DNA from: an uncultured Saprospiraceae bacterium
GTDB taxonomy: Bacteria > Bacteroidota > Bacteroidia > Chitinophagales > Saprospiraceae
Assembly: GCA_938007965.1 (NCBI GenBank)
Contig: CALLMH010000036.1
Span: forward strand, 1 to 38,395
Direction of reading: 5' to 3'
DNA length: 38,395 bases
The translations under genes and the position numbers were made by a program. Under the pieces are notes generated by a model. It ran no database searches. It was not told the DNA's origin and saw nothing but the letters and a program-made list of their open reading frames with translations. Position 1 is the stretch's first letter, and each line of letters opens with the position of its first letter. Of the stretch, positions 26,139 through 33,559 are shown piece by piece.

Positions 26139-26555
26139 ATGGAAATTTTGAAAATGAGTAGTAAAATGTTAACTATTAGTTCAAACCCCAACAATATTTT
26201 AAAAGTTGAAAACTATTTGAGAGACGCGCAACTCGATATGAATATCGATGACACGAAGTTTCCAGACATCCTGATTAGTCTCACAGAAGCTGTAAATAAC
26301 GCCATACTACATGGCAATAATGCAGATGAATCAAAAAGCGTGGAGATCAGCATGGAAGGAAAGACGAGTGGAGTTGCCATCTCAGTTAAAGACGAAGGAA
26401 AAGGTTTTGACCCGAATGAAATTCCTGACCCTACAGCACCCGAGAATATCGAATGTTGTGGAGGAAGAGGTGTATTCATCATGTCTAGTTTGGCAGACAG
26501 AATCTCCTTCGAAAATAACGGTAGTACAGTGCAGATGTTTTTTAAATTGAGTTGA
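26139..26555 (+). CDS. RsbW-like anti-sigma / serine-protein-kinase ATPase
   Basis: The 138-residue protein is a single GHKL ATPase domain. The N box is 'LTEAVNNAILHGN' (about 48-60), the G1 box 'VKDEGKGFDP' (about 83-92) and the G2 box 'GGRGVFIMSSLAD' (about 108-120). This is the RsbW/SpoIIAB type found in partner-switching modules, where it binds a sigma factor or phosphorylates an antagonist on serine. No RsbV-type antagonist is nearby. The start could also be the ATG at 26154. It is followed by a terminator and probably shares a transcript with the DUF4175 gene. Confidence 0.88.
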   Translation: MEILKMSSKMLTISSNPNNILKVENYLRDAQLDMNIDDTKFPDILISLTEAVNNAILHGNNADESKSVEISMEGKTSGVAISVKDEGKGFDPNEIPDPTAPENIECCGGRGVFIMSSLADRISFENNGSTVQMFFKLS

Positions 26556-26585
26556 TACATTAAATTGATCAGTTTAAAAAATAAT

Positions 26586-26612
26586 AAGCCTCGATGTGAA
26601 TCGGGGCTTTTT
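26586..26612 (+). terminator. rho-independent terminator after the RsbW-like gene
   Basis: A 10-bp stem with one G-U pair (26586-26595 with 26600-26609) and a 4-nt loop is followed by a T-rich run. It is 30 bases past the stop. The following spacer up to 26868 holds no credible ORF or structure. Confidence 0.8.
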
Positions 26613-26868
26613 GCTTTTATAGACTATTTTAATCACTACTCTTCCTATCTACATACCAAATATTATAGATCTAATAAATAACATAGACTAGATATTGGTC
26701 TCGACTTTATAGTCAACAGAAGATATTGATTTCCTACAAATCAATTGTAAAATTTTTGTGATCACGAGTTACAGCATCTCTAATATTAAAATGTAGATAT
26801 GCTACAAAGAGCCAAATATTATCACTAACTTTATTTGAGGATCTAGCTTTTAATAATAAACAACACTC

Positions 26869-27762
26869 ATGAAATCAATGTCCAATTATCTCCTTCCCAT
26901 ATTTCTTATAATCATATTCTCCACGAATGCAGATGCTCAGAGAAAAAAACGAAAAATTCAAGCAGATACGAGTACAACAGACCTTATCCAAGTCAATATG
27001 AAAGATGGAGAAGTATTCATCGGTACATTGATAAAACTCGGCTCTGATTCTTTGATTTTAGATCATAAAAAACTAGGAAGATTAGCCCTTCCGAGAGTTG
27101 AAATCAGAAAAAACACTGCACTAAACAAAAACTATACGTCTATTGAAGAAAGCTGGAAAAAAGAAAAATATCAAAGTAAGTACCTCGTAGCCCCCACAGC
27201 TCTACCAGTAGGAGAAGGCAATAGTTACTACTCCAACTATAGTTTATTTATAAATTCTTTTTCATTTGGATTATCTGAAAATTTCTCCATTTCTACGGGA
27301 TTCGAAATAGCGAGTATATTCGCCTCTCAGTTTCCTATTCTATTTGTGAACCCTAAAGTAAGTTTCCCAATGGCAGAAAATGTATACTTCGGTATGGGAG
27401 CCAGTGTGTTTTTCGGAAACATTGACAGCCAGGCTGGCCTAGGGGTACTCACCTATGCGAATACTACTATAGGTTCATCTACTCAAAACGTGACAGCAGG
27501 ATTAGGTTTTGCGTTTTCATCGGACCAAAATGGAGAAGTCCCATTAGTATATCAATTTGGGTTTACGCTTCCTCTTAGCAAAAGAATAAATCTTATATCA
27601 GAAGCAGTAGTAGATTCCAGTTTTGACGGAGCATTTAATTTGGGTATAAGAATCATAACGAAAGGCAATAACATTTTTGACATAGGACTATTGAGACCTT
27701 TAGAGGCCGACGATATCATAATTATTGGTGTACCATTACTGTCTCTTTCAGTACCGCTTTAG
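26869..27762 (+). CDS. exported beta-rich protein, possible outer-membrane protein
   Basis: The 297-residue protein has a Sec signal peptide ending after 'STNADAQ' (residue 24), then a basic patch 'RKKRKI'. Residues 40-82 ('VNMKDGEVFIGTLIKLGSDS' onward) look like a small SH3-like beta barrel. The rest (about 100-297) alternates hydrophobic and polar residues with Gly and aromatic residues, as in small outer-membrane barrels ('ENFSISTGFEIASIF', 'VTAGLGFAFSS'). I do not recognise a named family. It is convergent with the TPR gene, with a shared bidirectional terminator. Confidence 0.65.
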   Translation: MKSMSNYLLPIFLIIIFSTNADAQRKKRKIQADTSTTDLIQVNMKDGEVFIGTLIKLGSDSLILDHKKLGRLALPRVEIRKNTALNKNYTSIEESWKKEKYQSKYLVAPTALPVGEGNSYYSNYSLFINSFSFGLSENFSISTGFEIASIFASQFPILFVNPKVSFPMAENVYFGMGASVFFGNIDSQAGLGVLTYANTTIGSSTQNVTAGLGFAFSSDQNGEVPLVYQFGFTLPLSKRINLISEAVVDSSFDGAFNLGIRIITKGNNIFDIGLLRPLEADDIIIIGVPLLSLSVPL

Positions 27763-27785
27763 CATAGGGGTAAGTCTCACATCTC

Positions 27786-27833
27786 AAAAAAAAAAGCGAT
27801 GGGTACTTCAAGAAGAAGTGCCCATCGCTTTTT
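27786..27833. terminator. bidirectional terminator between convergent genes
   Basis: A 19-bp stem with one G-U pair (27791-27809 with 27815-27833) and a 5-nt loop is flanked by an A-run on the left and a T-run on the right, so it terminates both the plus-strand and the minus-strand gene. Confidence 0.9.
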
Positions 27834-27854
27834 GTACGTTTATAATTTATAGTA

Positions 27855-28958
27855 CTAGCTACCTTTTATCTTAAACATGATTACGCCGCACTGTTCTTTG
27901 TAATCATTTTTCTCGAACCAGAAATCTTTTGATTTTCGGATTGATAATGATACGAGGCTCTTCTTAGCTATGGTAGATAACTTAGAGTTGAATTCTGCAC
28001 TCTCTACCTTACCTCGTTTATTCACACAGATATCTATGGCTACAGTTCCATCTTCGTCCGCTAATATTAGTATGTTTGGTTGATCTAATATTTTTCTTTT
28101 GCCCAAGCCCTGACCTCTTATGATCAATGTCAGATCCTCATCGATTTCTATGGTATTAGGCGTATTGTCTTCGCCCGGCATATTTTCGTCAAGATCGTCT
28201 TCCTCTACACTCGTATCGTCTTCAGTATTCGAGTCATCCTCTCTTTCTCTTGTTTCTCCCTTTCTAGGATTGTTCAGTGAATCATCGGCATCTCTACGTT
28301 TTTGTTCTTCTGTACGAGTGTCTTCTTCTTTGACATCTTCTTCACTAGATTCGCCACTTGTTGGTTTTTCTACTTTAGTTTTAGTTGGCAATGTAGCGCT
28401 ATCAATTTTGCTTTTCTTCTTTTTCACTTTCTCTACAATATCCCCACAAGCTTTTTTCGCACTGATTCTAGCTTTAGAAGAGCCCATTTTTGCCGCTTTT
28501 CTCCATGCAGCACATGCACTGTCTACTTTACCGTCTTCTTCATACATATTACCAAGAAACTCGAATATCTGTGGATCATCTCCTATCAACTGACCCGCTA
28601 TCGAAAGTGAATTCGTCGCGGCGGCAGAGTTGCCCATTTTATAATCTGCCTTTCCTAGCAGCATCAATGCCTCAGCATTCATACCCATACCCTCTGCAAA
28701 CAACAATACATCTTTCTTGGTACCCTTGTAAGCGGCCATGGCATATTTTGCTTTTGCCCTTTGGATTAGCGCATCAGCATAATTTTGATCCTGTTTTATA
28801 ATAGATGTAAATGCTTTTATAGCATCCTCATACCGCTCAGTATCTAGTAGGTATTTGGCTTTTATATATTTGAATTCTATTTCTTCGTCAATAGATTGGG
28901 ATGTCCCTAATCCAATGCTAAATACAGATAGAAATATTATTAATAGAAACTTATTCAT
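27855..28958 (-). CDS. exported TPR protein with acidic linker and TonB-C-like domain
   Basis: The 367-residue protein has a signal peptide ending near residue 20 ('LGTSQS'). Residues 25-165 are TPR-like ('AKYLLDTERYEDAIKAFTS', 'FEFLGNMYEEDGKVDSACA'). A highly acidic, charged linker runs from about 185 to 265. The C-terminal part (about 275-367) has 'GTVAIDICVNKRGKVESAEFN' and resembles the C-terminal domain of energy-transducer TonB-like proteins. It is probably a periplasmic or envelope scaffold. It has no membrane anchor beyond the signal peptide, so it cannot be a normal TonB. The function is unknown. Confidence 0.72.
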   Translation of the reverse strand: MNKFLLIIFLSVFSIGLGTSQSIDEEIEFKYIKAKYLLDTERYEDAIKAFTSIIKQDQNYADALIQRAKAKYAMAAYKGTKKDVLLFAEGMGMNAEALMLLGKADYKMGNSAAATNSLSIAGQLIGDDPQIFEFLGNMYEEDGKVDSACAAWRKAAKMGSSKARISAKKACGDIVEKVKKKKSKIDSATLPTKTKVEKPTSGESSEEDVKEEDTRTEEQKRRDADDSLNNPRKGETREREDDSNTEDDTSVEEDDLDENMPGEDNTPNTIEIDEDLTLIIRGQGLGKRKILDQPNILILADEDGTVAIDICVNKRGKVESAEFNSKLSTIAKKSLVSLSIRKSKDFWFEKNDYKEQCGVIMFKIKGS

Positions 28959-29069
28959 AGTTATAGTATTCGTTGGTTATTTATTAGACGCAATTATAGA
29001 TCCATTGAGTGTTAACAAACTGATAAATAATAACAGCAACCCTCTCTAATCAACCACAAAAATACTGAA

Positions 29070-29083
29070 ATTATCATGATAAT
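29070..29083. promoter_or_regulatory. 14-bp palindrome between divergent genes
   Basis: ATTATCATGATAAT is a perfect palindrome between the divergent TPR/TonB-C-like gene (starts 28958, minus) and the hydroxylase gene (starts 29200, plus). It has the form of an operator for a dimeric regulator, but no copy elsewhere in the window supports this. Confidence 0.35.
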
Positions 29084-29199
29084 GCTTCAGTGAGGTACTG
29101 GAATCGAAAAATCACTTAAGTTGGTAAGCCAGTAGAGCGATACGATTAGTTAAAGAGGTATTTTCTTTTTATCTTGTTGGTCGATAAATAATATCGACA

Positions 29200-30042
29200 A
29201 TGGAATCAATAATAGAATATTTCAGTACCATAACTTCTGCGCATCGCTCCGCTATACTCATAGGTGGGTTGATGATATTCTTTCTCTTAGAAAATGCCCT
29301 GCCCTTATTTACAGGTACTCATAATAAATGGAAGCACTCTGGATTGAATATTTTCTTCACCTTTACTACTATTTTGGTCAATTTTTTCATGGCTTTCATA
29401 TTAGTAGGCACTAGTGATTGGGTCGTCGCTGAAAATGTAGGATTGCTCCAAGTGACTTCCGATAATGTGTACTATCATCTTATAGTAGGACTTCTAGCTT
29501 TGGATCTTATAGGCGCATGGTTGCCGCACTGGATTGCACATCATGTGAAGTGGATCTGGCAGTTTCACCTAATTCATCATACGGACCAACACGTAGATAC
29601 CACTACCGCTAATCGTCATCATCCGGGAGAGTCGCTATTCAGATTCGTATTTACTACTCTAGCGGTACTTGTCATAGGTGCGCCAATGTGGTTGGTATTT
29701 CTATATCAGTCATTGTCCGTGGTGCTGACACAATTCAATCATAGCAATCTGAAAATCGCAGAATGGCTCGATAATCCTCTCTCTTATGTCATCTGTACAC
29801 CCAATATGCATAGAGTACATCACCACTATCGCCAACCGTATTCTGATTCTAACTATGGCAATATTTTTTCATTTTGGGATAGGATATTTGACACATATCT
29901 CAAAGTCGACAATACGAAACTGATCTATGGTGTAGATACTCATATGGAACTCCATGAAACTCAGAGTATAGGCAATCTACTCAAGATTCCATTTTCGGAG
30001 TACAGGCCCCACATCGAATATGACGAAGAGGAGAAGCTCTAA
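29200..30042 (+). CDS. sterol desaturase / fatty-acid hydroxylase family protein
   Basis: The 280-residue inner-membrane protein has about four to five predicted helices and the eight-histidine-type di-iron motif of the family: 'HWIAHH' (110-115), 'HLIHHTDQHVD' (123-133), His140-His141 in 'ANRHHPGE', and 'MHRVHHHYRQP' near residue 207, followed by 'NYGNIFSFWDRIFDTY'. Such enzymes hydroxylate or desaturate lipid chains with O2 and an electron donor; the ferredoxin-type reductases elsewhere in the window are possible partners, but this is inference. It is transcribed away from the divergent TPR gene. Confidence 0.92.
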   Translation: MESIIEYFSTITSAHRSAILIGGLMIFFLLENALPLFTGTHNKWKHSGLNIFFTFTTILVNFFMAFILVGTSDWVVAENVGLLQVTSDNVYYHLIVGLLALDLIGAWLPHWIAHHVKWIWQFHLIHHTDQHVDTTTANRHHPGESLFRFVFTTLAVLVIGAPMWLVFLYQSLSVVLTQFNHSNLKIAEWLDNPLSYVICTPNMHRVHHHYRQPYSDSNYGNIFSFWDRIFDTYLKVDNTKLIYGVDTHMELHETQSIGNLLKIPFSEYRPHIEYDEEEKL

Positions 30043-30277
30043 CCGTAGTTGAGTAAATTAATAAGATTTCAATTGTTGCTGACGATACTAACCCGGGGAT
30101 TTTGATGGATCAATCTAAAACTCTTACATCCTCAATCCATGAGATGCCATAATAATAGAAGTAGGTTATCCAATAATACTGTAATCAATATTCCTAAATC
30201 GCTTCATGGTATTGACCAAACTAAAAATTTTAAATTCGACTGGCTGAAATGCACTCGTCAATAAAGAACCAAAATGT

Positions 30278-30790
30278 ATGAAAAAGATATTCATAGCCAA
30301 GCTCGAGAAATTCGACAATTCTCTTTATCCATATCATGTGAAAGTTTCTGAAGAAGTCTATCAACCATTTGCAGAGGCAAAAATCAAAAGGATACTCGTA
30401 AGCTATAATGATGGAGCGCCCGTGCATAATGCCTTTTTATCTAAAGATGGAGGAAAATTCATCAAACTCAATAAAGTAACAATGAAAAAAGAAGGCCTGA
30501 TTGTGGGGGACGAAGTCATAGTGAAAATAGAAGAAGATAAAAGTAAATATGGAGTGCCACTAGCTCCTGAAATGGAAGAACTCCTAAAACAAGATCTGGA
30601 TGGTGAAGCCCTATTCCATAAACTTACCGATGGAAAAATCAGAAGCTTACTATTCAAAATCAATTCTTACAAATCTAGCGATAAAAAAATCGAAACAGCT
30701 ATCGTAATTCTCGAACATCTTAAAGCAAATAATGGTGTATTGGATTGGAAAATGCTAAATGATGCATTCAAAATAGGCTATAGCGTTTGA
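30278..30790 (+). CDS. YdeI/OmdA-like protein with DUF1905 domain
   Basis: The 170-residue protein has two parts. Residues about 3-90 resemble DUF1905 ('YPYHVKVSEEVYQPFAE', then 'IKLNKVTMKKEGLIVGDEV'), a small beta-barrel module. Residues about 95-165 resemble the YdeI/OmdA (bacteriocin-protection-like) helical segment ('LPLAPEM'-like 'VPLAPEMEELLKQD', 'GKIRSLLFKINSYKSSDKKI'). The biochemical role of the family is not established. It has no signal or membrane helix, so it is cytoplasmic. The ATG at 30278 is preferred to the out-of-frame ATG at 30274. Confidence 0.8.
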   Translation: MKKIFIAKLEKFDNSLYPYHVKVSEEVYQPFAEAKIKRILVSYNDGAPVHNAFLSKDGGKFIKLNKVTMKKEGLIVGDEVIVKIEEDKSKYGVPLAPEMEELLKQDLDGEALFHKLTDGKIRSLLFKINSYKSSDKKIETAIVILEHLKANNGVLDWKMLNDAFKIGYSV

Positions 30791-30952
30791 TTCCGAAGCA
30801 TGTATTAAAGAATTCAATTTCAACTTGAAATAGCTTCAAAATACGTCTCTTTACTTGATTTTCTTCCAATCTTCATTACGAAGTTAAAATGTATAATGTA
30901 GTTATAACAATAGATAATAGCACATGCCTCGAGTATCTATGTAATTTTATTA

Positions 30953-30969
30953 ACCTAGCGTATCTAGGT
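30953..30969. promoter_or_regulatory. putative operator upstream of padR-like gene
   Basis: ACCTAG (30953-30958) and CTAGGT (30964-30969) form a perfect 6-bp dyad with a 5-base spacer, 25 bases before the PadR-type ATG. This is where an autorepressor would bind. It differs from the ATGT/ACAT arms common for PadR operators, so the match is by position and symmetry only. Confidence 0.4.
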
Positions 30970-30993
30970 ATAAAATAATCACTATATTGCGTG

Positions 30994-31317
30994 ATGACCG
31001 CTACAAAACCTATCAAATCAGCAATCTTCAAGATACTCTTACTCGGAATCGTTTATAAAGACGAAGCTTATGGATATGATATCATAGAAAAGATAAAAGT
31101 AATATCCAATTCTGAAATATTAATGAAAGAAGGTACGCTATACCCTCTTCTGAAATCACTACAAAACAAGCAACTAATCCGCTCCAATTGGAAAAAATCA
31201 AAAGGCGGGAAACCAAGGAAGTACTACTCGATCACCGAACTAGGAAAAATCGAATACAAAAAACTCCGCTCAGAGTGGAATATGATGAATCTCATGATCA
31301 CATATCTCCAACCATGA
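30994..31317 (+). CDS. PadR-family transcriptional regulator
   Basis: The 107-residue protein is a PadR winged helix with a short C-terminal dimerisation helix: 'GIVYKDEAYGYDIIEKI' (about residues 18-34), 'LMKEGTLYPLLKSLQNKQLI' (about 42-61) and 'KGGKPRKYYSITELGKI' (about 69-85) are the conserved family elements. The frame also has a GTG at 30991, but the ATG at 30994 is more likely. Its stop overlaps the start of the glycosyltransferase gene (ATGA), so the regulator and enzyme are translated together and the regulator may control its own operon. Confidence 0.92.
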   Translation: MTATKPIKSAIFKILLLGIVYKDEAYGYDIIEKIKVISNSEILMKEGTLYPLLKSLQNKQLIRSNWKKSKGGKPRKYYSITELGKIEYKKLRSEWNMMNLMITYLQP

Positions 31318-32300
31318 TTTCGCAAATAATCAATAAACGAATCATAGTAGCACCATTGTGTTGGGGATTAGGACATGCAACTCGATGCGTCCCCATCATC
31401 AATCAGCTGCTGGAACAAGGCAATACTGTCGCAATAGCATCAGATGGCGAAGCACTGTCTCTACTAAAAAGAGAATTTCCAAAGCTAGAGTCTTTTGAGC
31501 TGCCTGCATATGACATCAACTATAGATATCACTCGATGATCATCAATATGATCAGGCAGGGACCAAAGATCCTGAATGCTGTTTATCGTGAAAAATACAC
31601 CGCTAAAGAAATTGCCTCTGATTGGAATGCTGATATATTAATCAGTGATAATCGACTCGGCTTTCGGTCTAAATACACGAAGAATATATACATCACTCAT
31701 CAACTCAATATCCCACATCCTAGTAAACTCTTATCTATCATATCAAGTCGTCTACATCACCACTTCATCCATAAATATGACGAATGCTGGGTACCTGATG
31801 ATGAAGGGATAGGCTCTCTAGCAGGTAAGATGACGGCTGGTGACATCAAAATACAGAAACACTACATCGGTATACAATCACGATTTATCAAAAAAGAAAT
31901 AGATCAAGATATAGATATTGCTATCATCCTCTCTGGGCCAGAACCACAGCGATCTTTTCTAGAAGTAATACTCCTAGCGAAGTGCTCAGAATTTACAGAT
32001 AAAAAAATCGTCTTGGTCCGTGGAACTGAGAACACTACTCGTCTGGTCGTAGATCATGACCAGCTAACCGTATATGATCTGCTTACGAGCCTAGCTATAA
32101 ATGATATACTCAATCGAACGAAACAGGTAATCTGCCGTGCCGGATATTCTAGCATTATGGATTTGGTGACACTCGGTAAAGGAGCCATCTTGATCCCTAC
32201 TCCCGGCCAATATGAGCAAGAATACCTAGCTAAGGAGCTGGACGGGAAGTTTGGGTTTCAAGGTGTGGAGCAGGAAGCACTTGAATCATTTCTAATATAA
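31314..32300 (+). CDS. MurG-like (GT28-type) glycosyltransferase
   Basis: The frame is open from 31188, but that would run through most of the PadR gene; the ATG at 31314 overlaps the PadR stop (ATGA) and starts the conserved protein of 328 residues. The N-terminal Rossmann half begins 'IIVAPLCWGLGHATRCVPII', with the Gly-rich donor/acceptor loop and the His of GT-B enzymes. The C-terminal half contains 'IAIILSGPEPQR' and 'VICRAGYSSIMDLVTLGKGAILIPTPGQYEQ', split over the nucleotide-sugar site typical of MurG/GT28. The C-terminus is slightly short. It probably acts at the cytoplasmic face of the membrane on a lipid or cell-surface acceptor. Confidence 0.85.
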   Translation: MISQIINKRIIVAPLCWGLGHATRCVPIINQLLEQGNTVAIASDGEALSLLKREFPKLESFELPAYDINYRYHSMIINMIRQGPKILNAVYREKYTAKEIASDWNADILISDNRLGFRSKYTKNIYITHQLNIPHPSKLLSIISSRLHHHFIHKYDECWVPDDEGIGSLAGKMTAGDIKIQKHYIGIQSRFIKKEIDQDIDIAIILSGPEPQRSFLEVILLAKCSEFTDKKIVLVRGTENTTRLVVDHDQLTVYDLLTSLAINDILNRTKQVICRAGYSSIMDLVTLGKGAILIPTPGQYEQEYLAKELDGKFGFQGVEQEALESFLI

Positions 32301-32689
32301 AAAGACGACCGTACATGATTTTGATAGTGCCAATACTCATAAAGCCCATTCTCAACACTTCGCAATTCAACAAATGAAATATCAAAAAGCTAACCCAAAT
32401 TTTAGCAAAATCTAAGAATGAACAGTAATGAATGGATCGAAATGAAAATCTAGATAGCAAATATTTTATGTTAAATAGATGCTACACCAATAAATCAACC
32501 CAAACTTACCCATTAAAACTTCAACACCATAACCAGATATAACATTATAATTTGATCAGCTTTTCTGAGATGTTTACGAGAGATAAGGTGATGAAATCCA
32601 CATTTTATGTAGTGTATGATCAAGTTCTATTTCTTTGAGTCTCATTTTCAGAAAAGTAGTTTGGAATTTTTTTTTCGTAAAAAAAATAT
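32301..32689. other. gene-free spacer before the nuclease operon
   Basis: No ORF longer than about 20 codons with a plausible product is seen. A 9-bp inverted repeat (32560-32568 with 32649-32657) and a 7-bp one (32552-32558 with 32617-32623) overlap in a crossing pattern; they may be chance. The GT28-type gene before it has no clear terminator. Confidence 0.4.
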
Positions 32690-32697
32690 ATATTTGT
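32690..32697 (+). promoter_or_regulatory. -7 promoter element of the nuclease operon
   Basis: TATATTTG fits TAnnTTTG exactly and lies 25 bases before the ATG at 32723, giving a leader of about 20 nt. The nearest TTTG (32661-32664) is 25 bases upstream, a longer gap than usual, so the -33 element is uncertain. The position argues against the in-frame TTG at 32699 as start. Confidence 0.4.
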
Positions 32698-32722
32698 TTT
32701 GTCTTCACAATTTCACAACACC

Positions 32723-33559
32723 ATGAACCAATTTGTTAGTACCCTGATAGTTGCTCTTTTCTATATAGGATCAGTATCCTCACAATCACTAACTGTACTT
32801 TCATGGAATCTAAAAGACTTTGGTCAATCACGTGATGATCAGGAGATTGAACTTATAGCTAAAGAATTAAGAAATTTTGATATTGTTGCTATTCAAGAAG
32901 TGGTAGCCAAACACCCTGGTGGAGCAAAAGCAGTTGCAAGATTAGCGGACCAACTAAACAGAATGGGAGCGACGTGGGATTATCGTATAAGTGACCCTAC
33001 AAATAGCCCATCTCCACACAAACGAGAACGATACGCATATCTATGGAAGACATCAAAAGTGTCTATTACAGGAGGTAGACCAAAACTAATCTCTGAATTA
33101 GCCTCAAAAGTAGATAGAGAACCATACCAAATACAATTTAAAACAAAGCAAGACCAGGTATTAACAATCCTAAATTACCACGCATGTACCCATAAGAAGC
33201 ACAAACCTGAACGTGCCGAGATACAAGCTATTTCTGAATGGCTATTGGCCCAGCCCTACGATAATGTAATTTGGTGCGGAGACATGAATCTCGTAATCAG
33301 TGATATTGCCTTTAGCAAAATACTATCTTCTGGTTATAGTTCTGTTTTAAATGGAGAAAAGACTTCGCTAAAGATGAAGTGTAAAGAAGGAAACTACCTT
33401 AGCCGTGCTGAGGATAATGTATTATATAAATTATCTACCCTTGACTATCAAGGCGGACGAGTCATGGATTTTGTAGGGGATGGAGATTGTGGGGATGTGA
33501 GTTGGAAGCGGACGAGTTATAGTGATCATTTGGGGGTGGAGATAAAAATAGAATTATGA
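32723..33559 (+). CDS. exported endonuclease/exonuclease/phosphatase (DNase I-fold) protein
   Basis: The ATG at 32723 gives 278 residues with a Sec signal peptide ending near residue 20 ('IGSVSSQS'). The mature part has all main EEP catalytic elements: Asn29 in 'SWNLKDFG', Glu59 in 'VAIQEV', His153 in 'NYHACTHKK', Asp187 and Asn189 in 'WCGDMNL', Asp231-Asn232, and Ser267-Asp268-His269 in 'YSDHLGVEI'. This metal-dependent fold cleaves phosphodiesters, most often DNA in exported members. It lacks extra domains. It is the first gene of a five-gene run and overlaps the next gene by 4 bases (ATGA). Confidence 0.9.
   Translation: MNQFVSTLIVALFYIGSVSSQSLTVLSWNLKDFGQSRDDQEIELIAKELRNFDIVAIQEVVAKHPGGAKAVARLADQLNRMGATWDYRISDPTNSPSPHKRERYAYLWKTSKVSITGGRPKLISELASKVDREPYQIQFKTKQDQVLTILNYHACTHKKHKPERAEIQAISEWLLAQPYDNVIWCGDMNLVISDIAFSKILSSGYSSVLNGEKTSLKMKCKEGNYLSRAEDNVLYKLSTLDYQGGRVMDFVGDGDCGDVSWKRTSYSDHLGVEIKIEL

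Noticed and set aside
28120-28593. 157-codon Ser-rich plus-strand frame
   Set aside because: It is the complement of the acidic linker of the minus-strand TPR/TonB-C-like gene and has no start context.
31188-31313. Earlier start for the GT28-type gene
   Set aside because: It would lie inside the PadR gene; the ATGA overlap at 31314 gives the conserved N-terminus.
32552-32657. Crossing inverted repeats suggesting a pseudoknot before the nuclease operon
   Set aside because: Arms of 7 and 9 bp in an AT-rich spacer, separated by tens of bases, are within what chance allows.
32699-32722. TTG start for the nuclease
   Set aside because: It would sit just past a good -7 element, upstream of the likely transcript start, and the ATG at 32723 gives a cleaner signal peptide.
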